14,624 bases of DNA from assembly GCA_024276455.1 (NCBI GenBank), contig JAJRXE010000341.1, positions 1 to 14,624 of the forward strand, in the 5' to 3' direction. The notes under the pieces were generated by a model, which was not told the DNA's origin, did not search any database, and saw only the letters and a program-made list of their open reading frames with translations. This stretch comes from Calditrichota bacterium (GTDB lineage: Bacteria > Calditrichota > Calditrichia > RBG-13-44-9). Of the stretch, positions 1 through 6,023 are shown one piece after another; the first letter of the stretch is position 1; each line of letters starts with the position of its first letter. A program made the translations under genes and the position numbers.

Positions 1-137
1 ATTTGATGCTGGGGTTGGGTGGGCTGTTCTACTTTCGGCTTGGTCTCCGGACTCTTTGCTGCTGGTTTTTCTTTCTCGCTCTTACTGCAGCCAACCGCCA
101 GAGCGAGGGAGAGCGCAACAATCAGAAAATAACGCAT
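1..137 (-). CDS. Small lipoprotein, 5' end only (truncated by window edge)
   Basis: The ATG at 135-137 (minus strand) opens a frame that runs off the window after 45 codons. The start is MRYFLIVALSLALAVGC: a short basic end, a hydrophobic stretch, then an Ala-Val-Gly-Cys lipobox with Cys17 as the probable lipidation site. What follows is a Lys/Glu/Pro/Gln-rich linker, typical of the flexible tether after a lipid anchor. A ribosome binding site (AAGGAA) lies about 8 nt upstream, and a promoter-like sequence is at 170-201. The functional domain lies outside the window, so no role can be assigned. Signal peptide and lipobox are seen directly; export and lipidation are inferred from them. Confidence 0.75.
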   Translation of the reverse strand, partial: MRYFLIVALSLALAVGCSKSEKEKPAAKSPETKPKVEQPTQPQHQ

Positions 138-169
138 GGCAAATTCCTTTCTTCAATTTAATTACCTCC

Positions 170-201
170 CCAATATACGCAATGCTCCGTTGCCAAATCA
201 A
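170..201 (-). promoter_or_regulatory. Promoter of the minus-strand lipoprotein gene
   Basis: Read on the minus strand, TTG (201-199) is followed after 21 nt by TATATTGG (177-170), close to the Bacteroidetes-type pattern TTG...TAnnTTTG. It also reads as a moderate sigma70 promoter (TTGATT, 18 nt, TATATT). The predicted leader is about 30 nt and includes the AAGGAA ribosome binding site. Assigned by pattern only. Confidence 0.45.
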
Positions 202-223
202 ATAAAAATACTTGTCTGCACCG

Positions 224-240
224 AACGGAAAAAATCCGTT
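224..240. repeat. Inverted repeat AACGGA-N5-TCCGTT, possible operator
   Basis: A perfect 6-bp inverted repeat with an AAAAA centre lies in the divergent region between the lipoprotein gene and the small gene at 373. A further copy of the half-site (TCCGTT, 186-191) sits in the spacer of the minus-strand promoter. Such a layout fits a DNA-binding regulator site, but no regulator is identified. The rest of 138-372 is A/T-rich, with the two promoter-like sites and nothing else recognised. Confidence 0.3.
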
Positions 241-314
241 GGGAGAATTGCCCGGGAACCAAGCAAGAGAATAATTGGTAACATGAAAATAGATGTGAAC
301 AGTTGAATAAATAC

Positions 315-345
315 TTGAATTTATTAACTTCTATCGTTAGTTTTG
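315..345 (+). promoter_or_regulatory. Promoter of the small gene-rel-greA operon
   Basis: TTG at 315-317 is followed after 20 nt by TAGTTTTG at 338-345, an exact match to the Bacteroidetes-type -7 element TAnnTTTG. Transcription would begin near 352, a few bases before the AAGGA ribosome binding site at 358-362. The usual sigma70 hexamers are poor here, so the call depends on this organism using a Bacteroidetes-like primary sigma factor. Confidence 0.4.
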
Positions 346-372
346 ATAAAAATAGGTAAGGATCGAATTACG

Positions 373-624
373 GTGGACAAAAAATTACTGGAAGACGAAA
401 ACCGGCGGCTGCGGCGCTTACAATTAATGGTGAATTTAACCATACAGCTATTAGCTCAGACGGAAGACCTGACCCTTCCGAGGGCGTTGGAATACATTCA
501 AACGGCAAAAGATTATGCGTTGACCCTATTTCCGGACAAAGAGGCGCAGTTTGATTTGATTTACAAACCGAGATTTACTCGTATTTTAATCGAACGGGGA
601 CTTTTAAAAGTTAATTCCAATTAA
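373..624 (+). CDS. Conserved-looking small protein of unknown function upstream of rel
   Basis: An 83-residue protein starting at GTG 373, chosen because AAGGA (358-362) sits 10 nt before it. The in-frame TTG at 343 has no ribosome binding site and overlaps the -7 element of the probable promoter. The first third is highly charged and likely helical (KKLLEDENRRLRRLQ), followed by a hydrophobic amphipathic stretch (LMVNLTIQLLAQ). The C-terminal half carries an Ala-rich helix and a 'LFPDKEAQFDLIYKPRF' segment. This resembles short hypothetical proteins I associate with Acidobacteria and Calditrichota-like genomes, but I do not know a function. No signal peptide, transmembrane segment or metal motif is visible, so it is probably cytoplasmic. 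It ends 60 nt before the rel ATG, so the two are probably cotranscribed. Confidence 0.7.
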   Translation: MDKKLLEDENRRLRRLQLMVNLTIQLLAQTEDLTLPRALEYIQTAKDYALTLFPDKEAQFDLIYKPRFTRILIERGLLKVNSN

Positions 625-684
625 TTGATTATTAATATTTTAGGGAATCTTAAAGAGAATGAATTCTTTAAGATTAGGGATACT

Positions 685-2913
685 ATGTTAAAAATTGATC
701 AAAACGACAAACGGTACAAAGAACTGCTAGAGACCTATCAAAAGGATTTCGAGGAACTAATAAAGGAGGTTTGTTCGTACAATCAGTCCTGTAACACCGA
801 AATGCTGGAAAAAGCGTTTCGGTTTGGATTGTGGGCTCACCGAAATCAGTACCGTTACTCCGGAGAGCCTTACTTTGACCACTGCATGAACGTGGCCAAG
901 ATTCTGGCCCAATTGCGTATGGACAGTACAACCATTACCGCCGGATTATTGCACGACGTGGTCGAAGATACCGGTTACAGTCTGGAAGATCTTCAAACAC
1001 TTTTCAACCCGGATGTCGCCAATTTGGTAAATGGGGTCACGAAAATTAGCGAGATCAGCGGCCGGAAATCGGTGAGCCTGGAATTGCGCCAAGCGGAAAC
1101 GTTCCGTAAGATGCTGTTGTCCATGGCCAAAGACATTCGGGTCATCATCATTAAATTTGCCGATCGGCTGCACAACATGCGCACCTTGCAACACGTGGCG
1201 GCCCGCAAACGCATGCGTATCGCCATCGAGACCCGTGATGTGTACGCTCCGCTGGCCCATCGATTTGGAATGTCGAAATTGAAGAGTGAACTGGAAGATC
1301 TGGCATTTAAATACATCGATAATAAATCGTACACAGAATTAGCCCGCCGTTTGAATGAAAAAAAGGAAGAGCGGGAACGTTATATCGAACGCCTAATTCA
1401 GCCCATCAAAGCGGAATTGGAAAAGCACGGGATCAAGGCTGAGGTAACCGGTCGCCCAAAGCATCTTTACAGCATCTACAAAAAGATGCGTAATCGCAAC
1501 AAACCCCTGGAAGAGATTTACGATCTCTTTGCCATTCGGATTATTGTGGAAAATGTGGAGCAGTGTTACTATGTGTTGGGTCTGGTGCACAATCTGTTCA
1601 TCCCCATTTATGAACGTTTTAAAGACTACATTGCCATGCCCAAATTTAACGGTTACCAGTCCCTGCATACCACCGTGGTGGATCACGGTGGTCGCATGGT
1701 TGAAATCCAGATTCGAACCTGGGAAATGCACCGGGTGGCTGAAATGGGTATTGCCGCCCATTGGCGTTACAAGGAGGGCCGTTCCGCGGAAAATGAGAAC
1801 GATATGGAGGAAAAACTGGTCTGGGTTCGTCAACTACTGGACCAGTACGATGAGGGAGAAACCGTCGATGCCAAGGACTTCATCGACAGCCTGAAGATTA
1901 ATCTCTACCAGGATGAAGTTTTTGTATTTACGCCCAAAGGGGATGTAATTAAGCTTCCCAAAGGGGCGACACCGGTTGATTTTGCGTTTGCAGTCCACAC
2001 CAAAGTGGGGTTGCAGTGTATCGGTGCCAAAGTGAATGGGAGAATTGTCCCGTTGCGAGAAGAGTTACATAGTGGAGACCAGGTGGAAATCATTACCAGT
2101 GTGAATCAGCATCCCAGTCAGGACTGGTTAACCTTTGTGAAAACCAGCAAAGCCCGGCACCACATTCGCAAATATCTCCGGGAAGTCCAGTTTGAACACA
2201 GCTTGAAACTGGGGGATGAAATCCTCACCAAATATTTTCGCAAATTTCATATTAAGTACAGCGAAGAAAAATTAGAGGAACTGGCCCACAAATTACATTT
2301 CGAAAATCAGGCCAACCTGAAAGCGGCCATTGGCAGGGGAGAGGTCTCCATCGAAAAAATCATTTCTTCCCTGAGTGATGACCAGGTAGAGAAAGAAAAA
2401 GAAAGCATCATCCAAAAAATATTTCGTCGCGGAAAGCGCCAATCGGCGGTCCAGGTGGAGGGCATCGACAACATTGTGGTTCACCTAGGCAAATGTTGTC
2501 AGCCGGTTCCGGGAGACGAAATTATTGGTTACGTTACCCGCGGAAAGGGGGTAACCATTCACCGGGTGAATTGCCCCAACATGCTGCGCCTGGTGGACAA
2601 AAAAGATCAGACCATTCAGGTTTACTGGACGGTGGAGGCGGAGGAACGTTTCAAGGTTCAATTGTCTCTCTTAGGCGAAGACCGGAAGAATTTACTCCGG
2701 GATATCACTCAGGTCATTTCTTCCCACAATACCAACATTTTGCATATCGATTTGCGAACCAAAGATAAACTGGTGATGGGAAAAATTATTGTGGAAGTCA
2801 AAAATTTACCTCACCTGACGCGGATCATTAATTCAATCAACAAAGTGAAAGGAATGATTAGCGTAGAACGAGTAGAAAAATTTGCCAAGAAAAAAAACAT
2901 GGTTAATAACTAA
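685..2913 (+). CDS. rel: Bifunctional (p)ppGpp synthetase/hydrolase Rel (RelA/SpoT family)
   Basis: Makes ppGpp and pppGpp by pyrophosphate transfer from ATP to GDP or GTP, and hydrolyses them again; the cytoplasmic hub of the stringent response. The 742 residues carry the full long-Rel order. The HD hydrolase (about 38-190) has His66 and His90-Asp91 in LLHDVVEDT intact. The synthetase (about 245-360) has GRPKH at 256-260 and YQSLHT. The TGS domain starts near 410, the Cys-rich motif has Cys604-Cys605, His626 and Cys630, and the ACT domain starts near 658. Positions 311-314 read RFKD, the RXKD signature of bifunctional enzymes rather than the EXDD of monofunctional RelA. With the intact HD site, both activities are expected. 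ATG 685 has an AGGGA site (676-680) at short spacing. An in-frame TTG at 625, right after the upstream stop, would add 20 residues but has no ribosome binding site. Confidence 0.97.
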   Translation: MLKIDQNDKRYKELLETYQKDFEELIKEVCSYNQSCNTEMLEKAFRFGLWAHRNQYRYSGEPYFDHCMNVAKILAQLRMDSTTITAGLLHDVVEDTGYSLEDLQTLFNPDVANLVNGVTKISEISGRKSVSLELRQAETFRKMLLSMAKDIRVIIIKFADRLHNMRTLQHVAARKRMRIAIETRDVYAPLAHRFGMSKLKSELEDLAFKYIDNKSYTELARRLNEKKEERERYIERLIQPIKAELEKHGIKAEVTGRPKHLYSIYKKMRNRNKPLEEIYDLFAIRIIVENVEQCYYVLGLVHNLFIPIYERFKDYIAMPKFNGYQSLHTTVVDHGGRMVEIQIRTWEMHRVAEMGIAAHWRYKEGRSAENENDMEEKLVWVRQLLDQYDEGETVDAKDFIDSLKINLYQDEVFVFTPKGDVIKLPKGATPVDFAFAVHTKVGLQCIGAKVNGRIVPLREELHSGDQVEIITSVNQHPSQDWLTFVKTSKARHHIRKYLREVQFEHSLKLGDEILTKYFRKFHIKYSEEKLEELAHKLHFENQANLKAAIGRGEVSIEKIISSLSDDQVEKEKESIIQKIFRRGKRQSAVQVEGIDNIVVHLGKCCQPVPGDEIIGYVTRGKGVTIHRVNCPNMLRLVDKKDQTIQVYWTVEAEERFKVQLSLLGEDRKNLLRDITQVISSHNTNILHIDLRTKDKLVMGKIIVEVKNLPHLTRIINSINKVKGMISVERVEKFAKKKNMVNN

Positions 2914-2918
2914 AGGAG
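2913..2918 (+). promoter_or_regulatory. greA ribosome binding site overlapping the rel stop codon
   Basis: AAGGAG begins at the last base of the rel TAA stop and lies 6 nt before the greA ATG at 2925. It decides the greA start against the in-frame TTG at 2919. A ribosome terminating on rel would stand on this site, so translation of the two genes is probably coupled. Confidence 0.75.
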
Positions 2919-2924
2919 TTGCGT

Positions 2925-3404
2925 ATGCCGGATTATATCTATTTATCCAAAGAAGGTTACGAGAAGTTAAAGAAGGAGTTGGATGAATTAAAACAGGTAA
3001 AACGTCCGGAGTTGTCCCAAAAAATTTCCGAAGCACGGGACTTTGGTGATTTGAAAGAAAATGCGGAATATCACGCGGCCAAAGAAGCTTTGTCTTTGTT
3101 GGAAAACAAAATTGCCCAGTTAGAACAAACCCTTCACCGGGCAAAAATTTTAAAAGAAGAGGATATTGTGAAGGACAAGGTCACCATTCTTTCCACCATC
3201 CGTTTAAAGGATTTGATTCGAGATAAAGAAGTGGAATACACTCTGGTCTCGCCGGAAGAATCGGATTTTAAATTAAACAAAATTTCCACCACCTCTCCCG
3301 TAGGAAAAGCTCTTTTAGGTAAAACGAAAGGGGAGACGGTGGAGATCAAAGTTCCCGCCGGAATCTTGAAATATGAAATCTTAGAGATCAAACATATTTT
3401 GTAA
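2925..3404 (+). CDS. greA: Transcription elongation factor GreA
   Basis: GreA enters the secondary channel of RNA polymerase and stimulates cleavage of backtracked transcripts, rescuing stalled complexes. The 159 residues match the usual length of about 158. The N-terminal part is the antiparallel coiled coil, with the tip segment ARDFGDLKENAEYHAAKEA (about 40-58) holding the conserved Asp and Glu residues that help place the catalytic Mg2+. The C-terminal half is the FKBP-like globular domain, ending in a VGKALLGKTKGETVEIKVP-type stretch. It lies 11 nt behind rel with its ribosome binding site in the rel stop codon, so both are in one operon. GreA and ppGpp act on the same enzyme, partly through the same channel region in species with DksA, so the pairing is functionally sensible. 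No good terminator follows it. Confidence 0.96.
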   Translation: MPDYIYLSKEGYEKLKKELDELKQVKRPELSQKISEARDFGDLKENAEYHAAKEALSLLENKIAQLEQTLHRAKILKEEDIVKDKVTILSTIRLKDLIRDKEVEYTLVSPEESDFKLNKISTTSPVGKALLGKTKGETVEIKVPAGILKYEILEIKHIL

Positions 3405-3468
3405 AAATTGTTCTTTTATTCCCAGAAATATTACACCATATTACCACGTATTAAATTCATATTTTTCG

Positions 3469-3485
3469 TAACCTTAACAAGGTTA
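3469..3485. repeat. Small inverted repeat in the greA-PspC gap
   Basis: TAACCTT-AAC-AAGGTTA forms a 7-bp stem with a 3-nt loop in the 121-nt gap between greA and the PspC gene. No T run follows it on either strand, so it is not a convincing terminator. It could be an operator or an RNA processing hairpin. I saw no promoter matching the pattern used elsewhere in this window in the gap, so read-through from rel-greA into the membrane genes remains possible. Confidence 0.3.
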
Positions 3486-3525
3486 TTCCGTAAAGAAAAC
3501 TAAACTAAACTTAAGGAAAGTGCCA

Positions 3526-4182
3526 ATGGAGGAGAGAGAAAAGGAAATTAAAAAGCTCTATCGTTCGCGGGTCGATCGTTTTGTTGCAGGAGTTTGTGGT
3601 GGCCTGGGAGAGTATTTTGAGATTGATCCTAACATATTTCGCATTTTATTTGTGATTTTCAGTTTCGTGGGCATGATTGGGCTTTTCATGTATTTGGCAG
3701 CCATTATTATTATTCCCGAAAATCCGAATCAGGAACCTGCGGAATCGAAGGCATCCCGGGATAAAACCATGTTCTGGGCCATTTTACTTATTGTCCTGGG
3801 CATTTTGCTGTTGCTACGCCAAATGGGGTTCTTTCAATTTTTCCATTTCTGGAGCATCCCCTGGTCCAGCATCTGGGCTATTTTTCTGATCGCTCTGGGG
3901 ATTTTGCTTATTCTGGCGGCACAGAAAAAGAATCTCCCTGCGGAGGAGGATTCTCTTGCGGCAAAAATTCCGGAAATCGACAAAATTTATCGGAGCCGCA
4001 CCAATCGCATGATTGCCGGGGTTTGCGGAGGGTTGGCGGAATACTTTAAGATCGATCCTTCTGTTGTGCGATTGCTCTGGGTGCTGGGTACTCTCCTCTC
4101 TTTTGGTCTGGGGGTACTGGTTTATGTAATATTATTTTTTGTTTTTCCTGAAAAACCGGATGAATTTCAAACCAAAGAGTAA
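3526..4182 (+). CDS. Membrane protein with two PspC domains flanking a DUF5668-like hairpin
   Basis: The 218-residue inner-membrane protein contains the PspC signature twice: LYRSRVDRFVAGVCGGLGEY at 11-30 and the near copy IYRSRTNRMIAGVCGGLAEY at 154-173. Each is followed by an IDP motif and a transmembrane helix (about 37-64 and 180-208). Between them are two hydrophobic segments (about 82-100 and 116-132) with the repeated pattern WAI(L/F)LI-LGILL, as in LiaF/DUF5668 proteins. PspC family proteins are envelope-stress sensors or effectors in the phage-shock response. Most carry one PspC domain, so this looks like an internal duplication around a hairpin. ATG 3526 is chosen because AAGGAA (3513-3518) lies 7 nt upstream; the in-frame GTG at 3520 is too close to it. 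The next gene starts 2 nt after the stop. No PspA is in the window. Confidence 0.88.
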   Translation: MEEREKEIKKLYRSRVDRFVAGVCGGLGEYFEIDPNIFRILFVIFSFVGMIGLFMYLAAIIIIPENPNQEPAESKASRDKTMFWAILLIVLGILLLLRQMGFFQFFHFWSIPWSSIWAIFLIALGILLILAAQKKNLPAEEDSLAAKIPEIDKIYRSRTNRMIAGVCGGLAEYFKIDPSVVRLLWVLGTLLSFGLGVLVYVILFFVFPEKPDEFQTKE

Positions 4183-4184
4183 AC

Positions 4185-4709
4185 ATGAAAAATAATGTAA
4201 CTACCGGAATCGTGTTGGTTGTTATTGGCTTTCTAATTTTACTGCACCAGAGTGGCATAAACATTCTGTCTTTCGGAATTTTAAAGAGCAGCGGATTAAT
4301 CGTACTGGGCGGTTACATTTTTTACCGGGGAATTCATTCCAAAGCCACCGGGCTATCTTTTCTCGGTTCCTTTTTATTATTCCTCGGAATTTATTATGGG
4401 CTGGCCGAAATGCATTTATTTTGGCCCACCCGGGGACTGAATCTTAGCTTTTTTACCATTTTTGCAGGATTAAGTTTTTATATGAACTACCTGTTCAACC
4501 GGAGAAACCTTTCCCAATTACTTTTTGGTAATCTCTTGTTAATTCTGGGAATCTTTTTCTTTCTTCACTATCTCGGAAGAATTCCAGCCGCTGTTTTCGT
4601 CACAATTGTTGACCGGTACTGGCCGGTTCTCCTCATCCTTATTGGTGTTGTCCTGGTCATTCAAGCATTGCTACCAAAAAAGGAGCGGCCCGCAGGGGCA
4701 AAAAATTAA
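4185..4709 (+). CDS. Polytopic membrane protein, LiaF/DUF5668-like
   Basis: A 174-residue, very hydrophobic protein with about six predicted membrane segments (roughly 6-22, 30-48, 55-73, 85-103, 110-128 and 145-163) and a short basic tail (PKKERPAGAKN) that probably lies in the cytoplasm. The first and last segments carry the VLVVIGFLILL and WPVLLILIGVVLVI pattern typical of the LiaI-LiaF membrane region, also present in the preceding protein. It starts 2 nt after the PspC gene stop with a weak AAAGAG site, so the two are almost certainly coexpressed and may form a complex. The soluble C-terminal 'toastrack' domain found in many LiaF-type partners is absent. Function is inferred only from context: envelope stress. 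A strong terminator follows. Confidence 0.8.
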   Translation: MKNNVTTGIVLVVIGFLILLHQSGINILSFGILKSSGLIVLGGYIFYRGIHSKATGLSFLGSFLLFLGIYYGLAEMHLFWPTRGLNLSFFTIFAGLSFYMNYLFNRRNLSQLLFGNLLLILGIFFFLHYLGRIPAAVFVTIVDRYWPVLLILIGVVLVIQALLPKKERPAGAKN

Positions 4710-4726
4710 GGTGAAAGCTCCCAAAC

Positions 4727-4757
4727 AAAAAAGGGGAAGCAAAACTTCCCCTTTTTT
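4727..4757. terminator. Bidirectional rho-independent terminator
   Basis: AAAAAAGGGGAAG (4727-4739) pairs perfectly with CTTCCCCTTTTTT (4745-4757) around a 5-nt CAAAA loop. The flanking A and T runs give a U tract on both strands. It therefore serves both the plus-strand membrane gene ending at 4709 and the minus-strand YHS gene ending at 4777. Confidence 0.92.
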
Positions 4758-4776
4758 ATTCCAATACTTGGATTCT

Positions 4777-5163
4777 TTACATTTTGTCGTGTTCACCTTC
4801 GCTCTTCTCGTCGTGTTGACCCTCCATTTCGTGCTCGCCTTTTTCCATTTTCTCCATGTTGGGCATTTTAGCCAGAAACGAATCGGGGTTCGCTTTAAAG
4901 GTCGCTTTGCAGTCACTGCTACAAAAACCGTACACTTTGCCGTGGTAAATGGCCGTATCGGCAATTTCGTGATTTTTCAAATCCATTCCGCAGGCTAAAT
5001 CCACCGGCGTGGCCAGCATATCGGGGGTAATATCGAGTTTCTGCTCGGCGGCGGCTTCAGTTTTGGTTGCTGCCTGTTCACCGGCCTTTTTCTCGCCGCT
5101 GCAGGCCACCAGAACCATTAAACCGACAAATACAATAACTGTTAAAATTAGTAACTTCTTCAT
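4777..5163 (-). CDS. YHS-domain lipoprotein with Met/His/acid-rich tail
   Basis: A 128-residue exported protein. Residues 1-20 form a lipoprotein signal peptide ending LVAC, with Cys21 the lipidation site. A low-complexity Ala/Glu/Lys linker follows (22-45). Residues about 56-98 are a YHS domain: Cys58-Gly-Met60, an IYHGKVYGFCSSDC segment with Cys81 and Cys85, and a final NPDSFLAK. YHS domains occur in copper and other heavy-metal proteins, where the cysteines bind metal. The tail from 99 to the end holds several Met and three His residues among Glu/Asp (GEHEMEGQHDE...), suggesting a second soft-metal site. A role in periplasmic copper or heavy-metal binding is inferred; no transporter is adjacent. 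The start has a strong AGGAGG site. It is a single-gene unit between its own promoter and the shared terminator. Confidence 0.88.
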   Translation of the reverse strand: MKKLLILTVIVFVGLMVLVACSGEKKAGEQAATKTEAAAEQKLDITPDMLATPVDLACGMDLKNHEIADTAIYHGKVYGFCSSDCKATFKANPDSFLAKMPNMEKMEKGEHEMEGQHDEKSEGEHDKM

Positions 5164-5193
5164 AGTACCTCCTCTTTTTGAATTAAATTTGGC

Positions 5194-5224
5194 AAAAATT
5201 ACATTGGAATCTGAGTCTTGTCAA
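5194..5224 (-). promoter_or_regulatory. Promoter of the YHS lipoprotein gene
   Basis: On the minus strand TTGACA (5224-5219), a perfect -35 hexamer, is followed after 17 nt by TAATTT (5201-5196). Read in the Bacteroidetes-type way, it is TTG, 20 nt, TAATTTTT, with a G one base late. The AGGAGG ribosome binding site at 5168-5173 follows at a sensible distance. Confidence 0.5.
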
Positions 5225-5320
5225 GACAAATCTGCTATTTCTTCATTTTAAAATGTAAAAATCGTTCTCTTATCTCCAAGGTTGCCACGGAAAATGTGTG
5301 GTAAAACGCTGTAACCTACG

Positions 5321-5378
5321 GTTGTTTAATGCATCATATTAGTTGTTTTTAACAAAGAAATGTTTATTAAATTAAACA
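5321..5378. promoter_or_regulatory. Operator-like cluster upstream of the XRE-cupin gene
   Basis: Three TGTTT half-sites recur at 5323, 5344 and 5361. Two sit in inverted repeats: TTGTT-TTT-AACAA (5343-5355) and TGTTTA-N6-TAAACA (5361-5378). GTTGTTT is directly repeated at 5321 and 5342, two helical turns apart. The cluster ends about 28 bp upstream of the promoter of the regulator gene, where an autoregulatory or activator site would be expected. The region is A/T-rich, so chance repeats are possible. The rest of 5164-5479 holds only the two divergent promoters. Confidence 0.3.
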
Positions 5379-5406
5379 GAGTTTTTAATAAAAATTAAAA
5401 AATAAC

Positions 5407-5437
5407 TTGAAAATGCTTTTTCGGAAAATTAAATTTG
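5407..5437 (+). promoter_or_regulatory. Promoter of the XRE-cupin/speD operon
   Basis: TTG at 5407-5409 (within TTGAAA) is followed after exactly 20 nt by TAAATTTG at 5430-5437, an exact match to the Bacteroidetes-type TAnnTTTG element. It also reads as sigma70-like TTGAAA, 17 nt, TAAATT. The leader would be about 35 nt and contains no clear Shine-Dalgarno site for the ATG at 5480. Confidence 0.5.
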
Positions 5438-5479
5438 TTCGCTTAAATAAAGAAAAAGTTTATATTAGAAAACAAGTAT

Positions 5480-6004
5480 ATGAAAATTGGATCTAAAATA
5501 CGACGATTAAGAAAGTTACGGGGATTGACTATCGAGGAGTTGGCGGACAAAGCCGAGCTGACAAAAGGCTTTATTTCTCAACTCGAACGAGATCGAACGG
5601 TTCCCTCGGTGACGACCTTAAAACAAATTCTGGATGTTTTAGGAGTTGATCTCTCCTCTTTCTTTAGCGATATGACCGAACGGGAGAAGAACATCTTTAC
5701 CCGAAAAGATCGGATTCCCAGTACGACGACGAAATCTTATAAAATAGAAAGCCTGATTCCCAAACTGAAATATCTGGAAATGGAACCTCTGTTATTAACC
5801 CTGGAGCCGAACGCCGAATACAAAGGACATTTTGAAGAAGATGAAGGGTTTGGTTTTGTGGTGAAAGGGAATATACAGGTACAGGTGGAGGATGAGAAGA
5901 AAATATTAAACCGGGGAGATTGCTTTTACGTCTTTTTCGATAATATGATTTCCTTGAAAAATTTATCCAAGAAAGAAGCGGAAATATTAATTGTGAACTA
6001 CTAA
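5480..6004 (+). CDS. XRE-family regulator with C-terminal cupin domain, probable regulator of polyamine synthesis
   Basis: The 174-residue protein has an N-terminal helix-turn-helix (about 4-58: IRRLRKLRGLTIEELADKA, recognition helix near LTKGFISQLERDR) and a C-terminal cupin barrel (about 100-173). Family members bind operator DNA through the HTH and a small ligand through the cupin; the Escherichia coli polyamine regulator PuuR has this architecture. Here the cupin metal ligands are mostly gone. Motif 1 reads GHFEEDEGFGF (His117 kept, second His replaced by Glu119). Motif 2 reads GDCFYVFFDNMISLKN, with Ile where the His of a PH-type motif is expected. A metal-free, ligand-binding role is therefore likely. 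It is 19 nt upstream of the S-adenosylmethionine decarboxylase gene, pointing to control of spermidine-type polyamine synthesis. ATG 5480 has no evident ribosome binding site. Confidence 0.85.
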   Translation: MKIGSKIRRLRKLRGLTIEELADKAELTKGFISQLERDRTVPSVTTLKQILDVLGVDLSSFFSDMTEREKNIFTRKDRIPSTTTKSYKIESLIPKLKYLEMEPLLLTLEPNAEYKGHFEEDEGFGFVVKGNIQVQVEDEKKILNRGDCFYVFFDNMISLKNLSKKEAEILIVNY

Positions 6005-6005
6005 A

Positions 6006-6013
6006 AAAGGAGG
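6006..6013 (+). promoter_or_regulatory. Ribosome binding site fixing the TTG start of speD
   Basis: AAAGGAGG lies 10 nt before TTG 6024. No ATG or GTG is in frame nearby, and the active-site numbering of the product fits this start exactly, so the rare TTG start is well supported. Confidence 0.8.
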
Positions 6014-6023
6014 ACGAGTTGAA

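Noticed and set aside
343..345. TTG start for the small gene ahead of rel
   Set aside because: No ribosome binding site, and it coincides with the end of the probable -7 promoter element; GTG 373 has AAGGA at good spacing.
1393..1833. Long open frame on the minus strand inside rel
   Set aside because: It lies wholly antisense to a conserved, fully intact Rel coding region and its translation shows no domain; a shadow of codon bias.
4606..4998. Plus-strand open frame spanning the end of the membrane gene and the YHS gene
   Set aside because: It crosses a strong terminator (4727-4757) and is antisense to the YHS lipoprotein, which has a clear domain, signal peptide and ribosome binding site.
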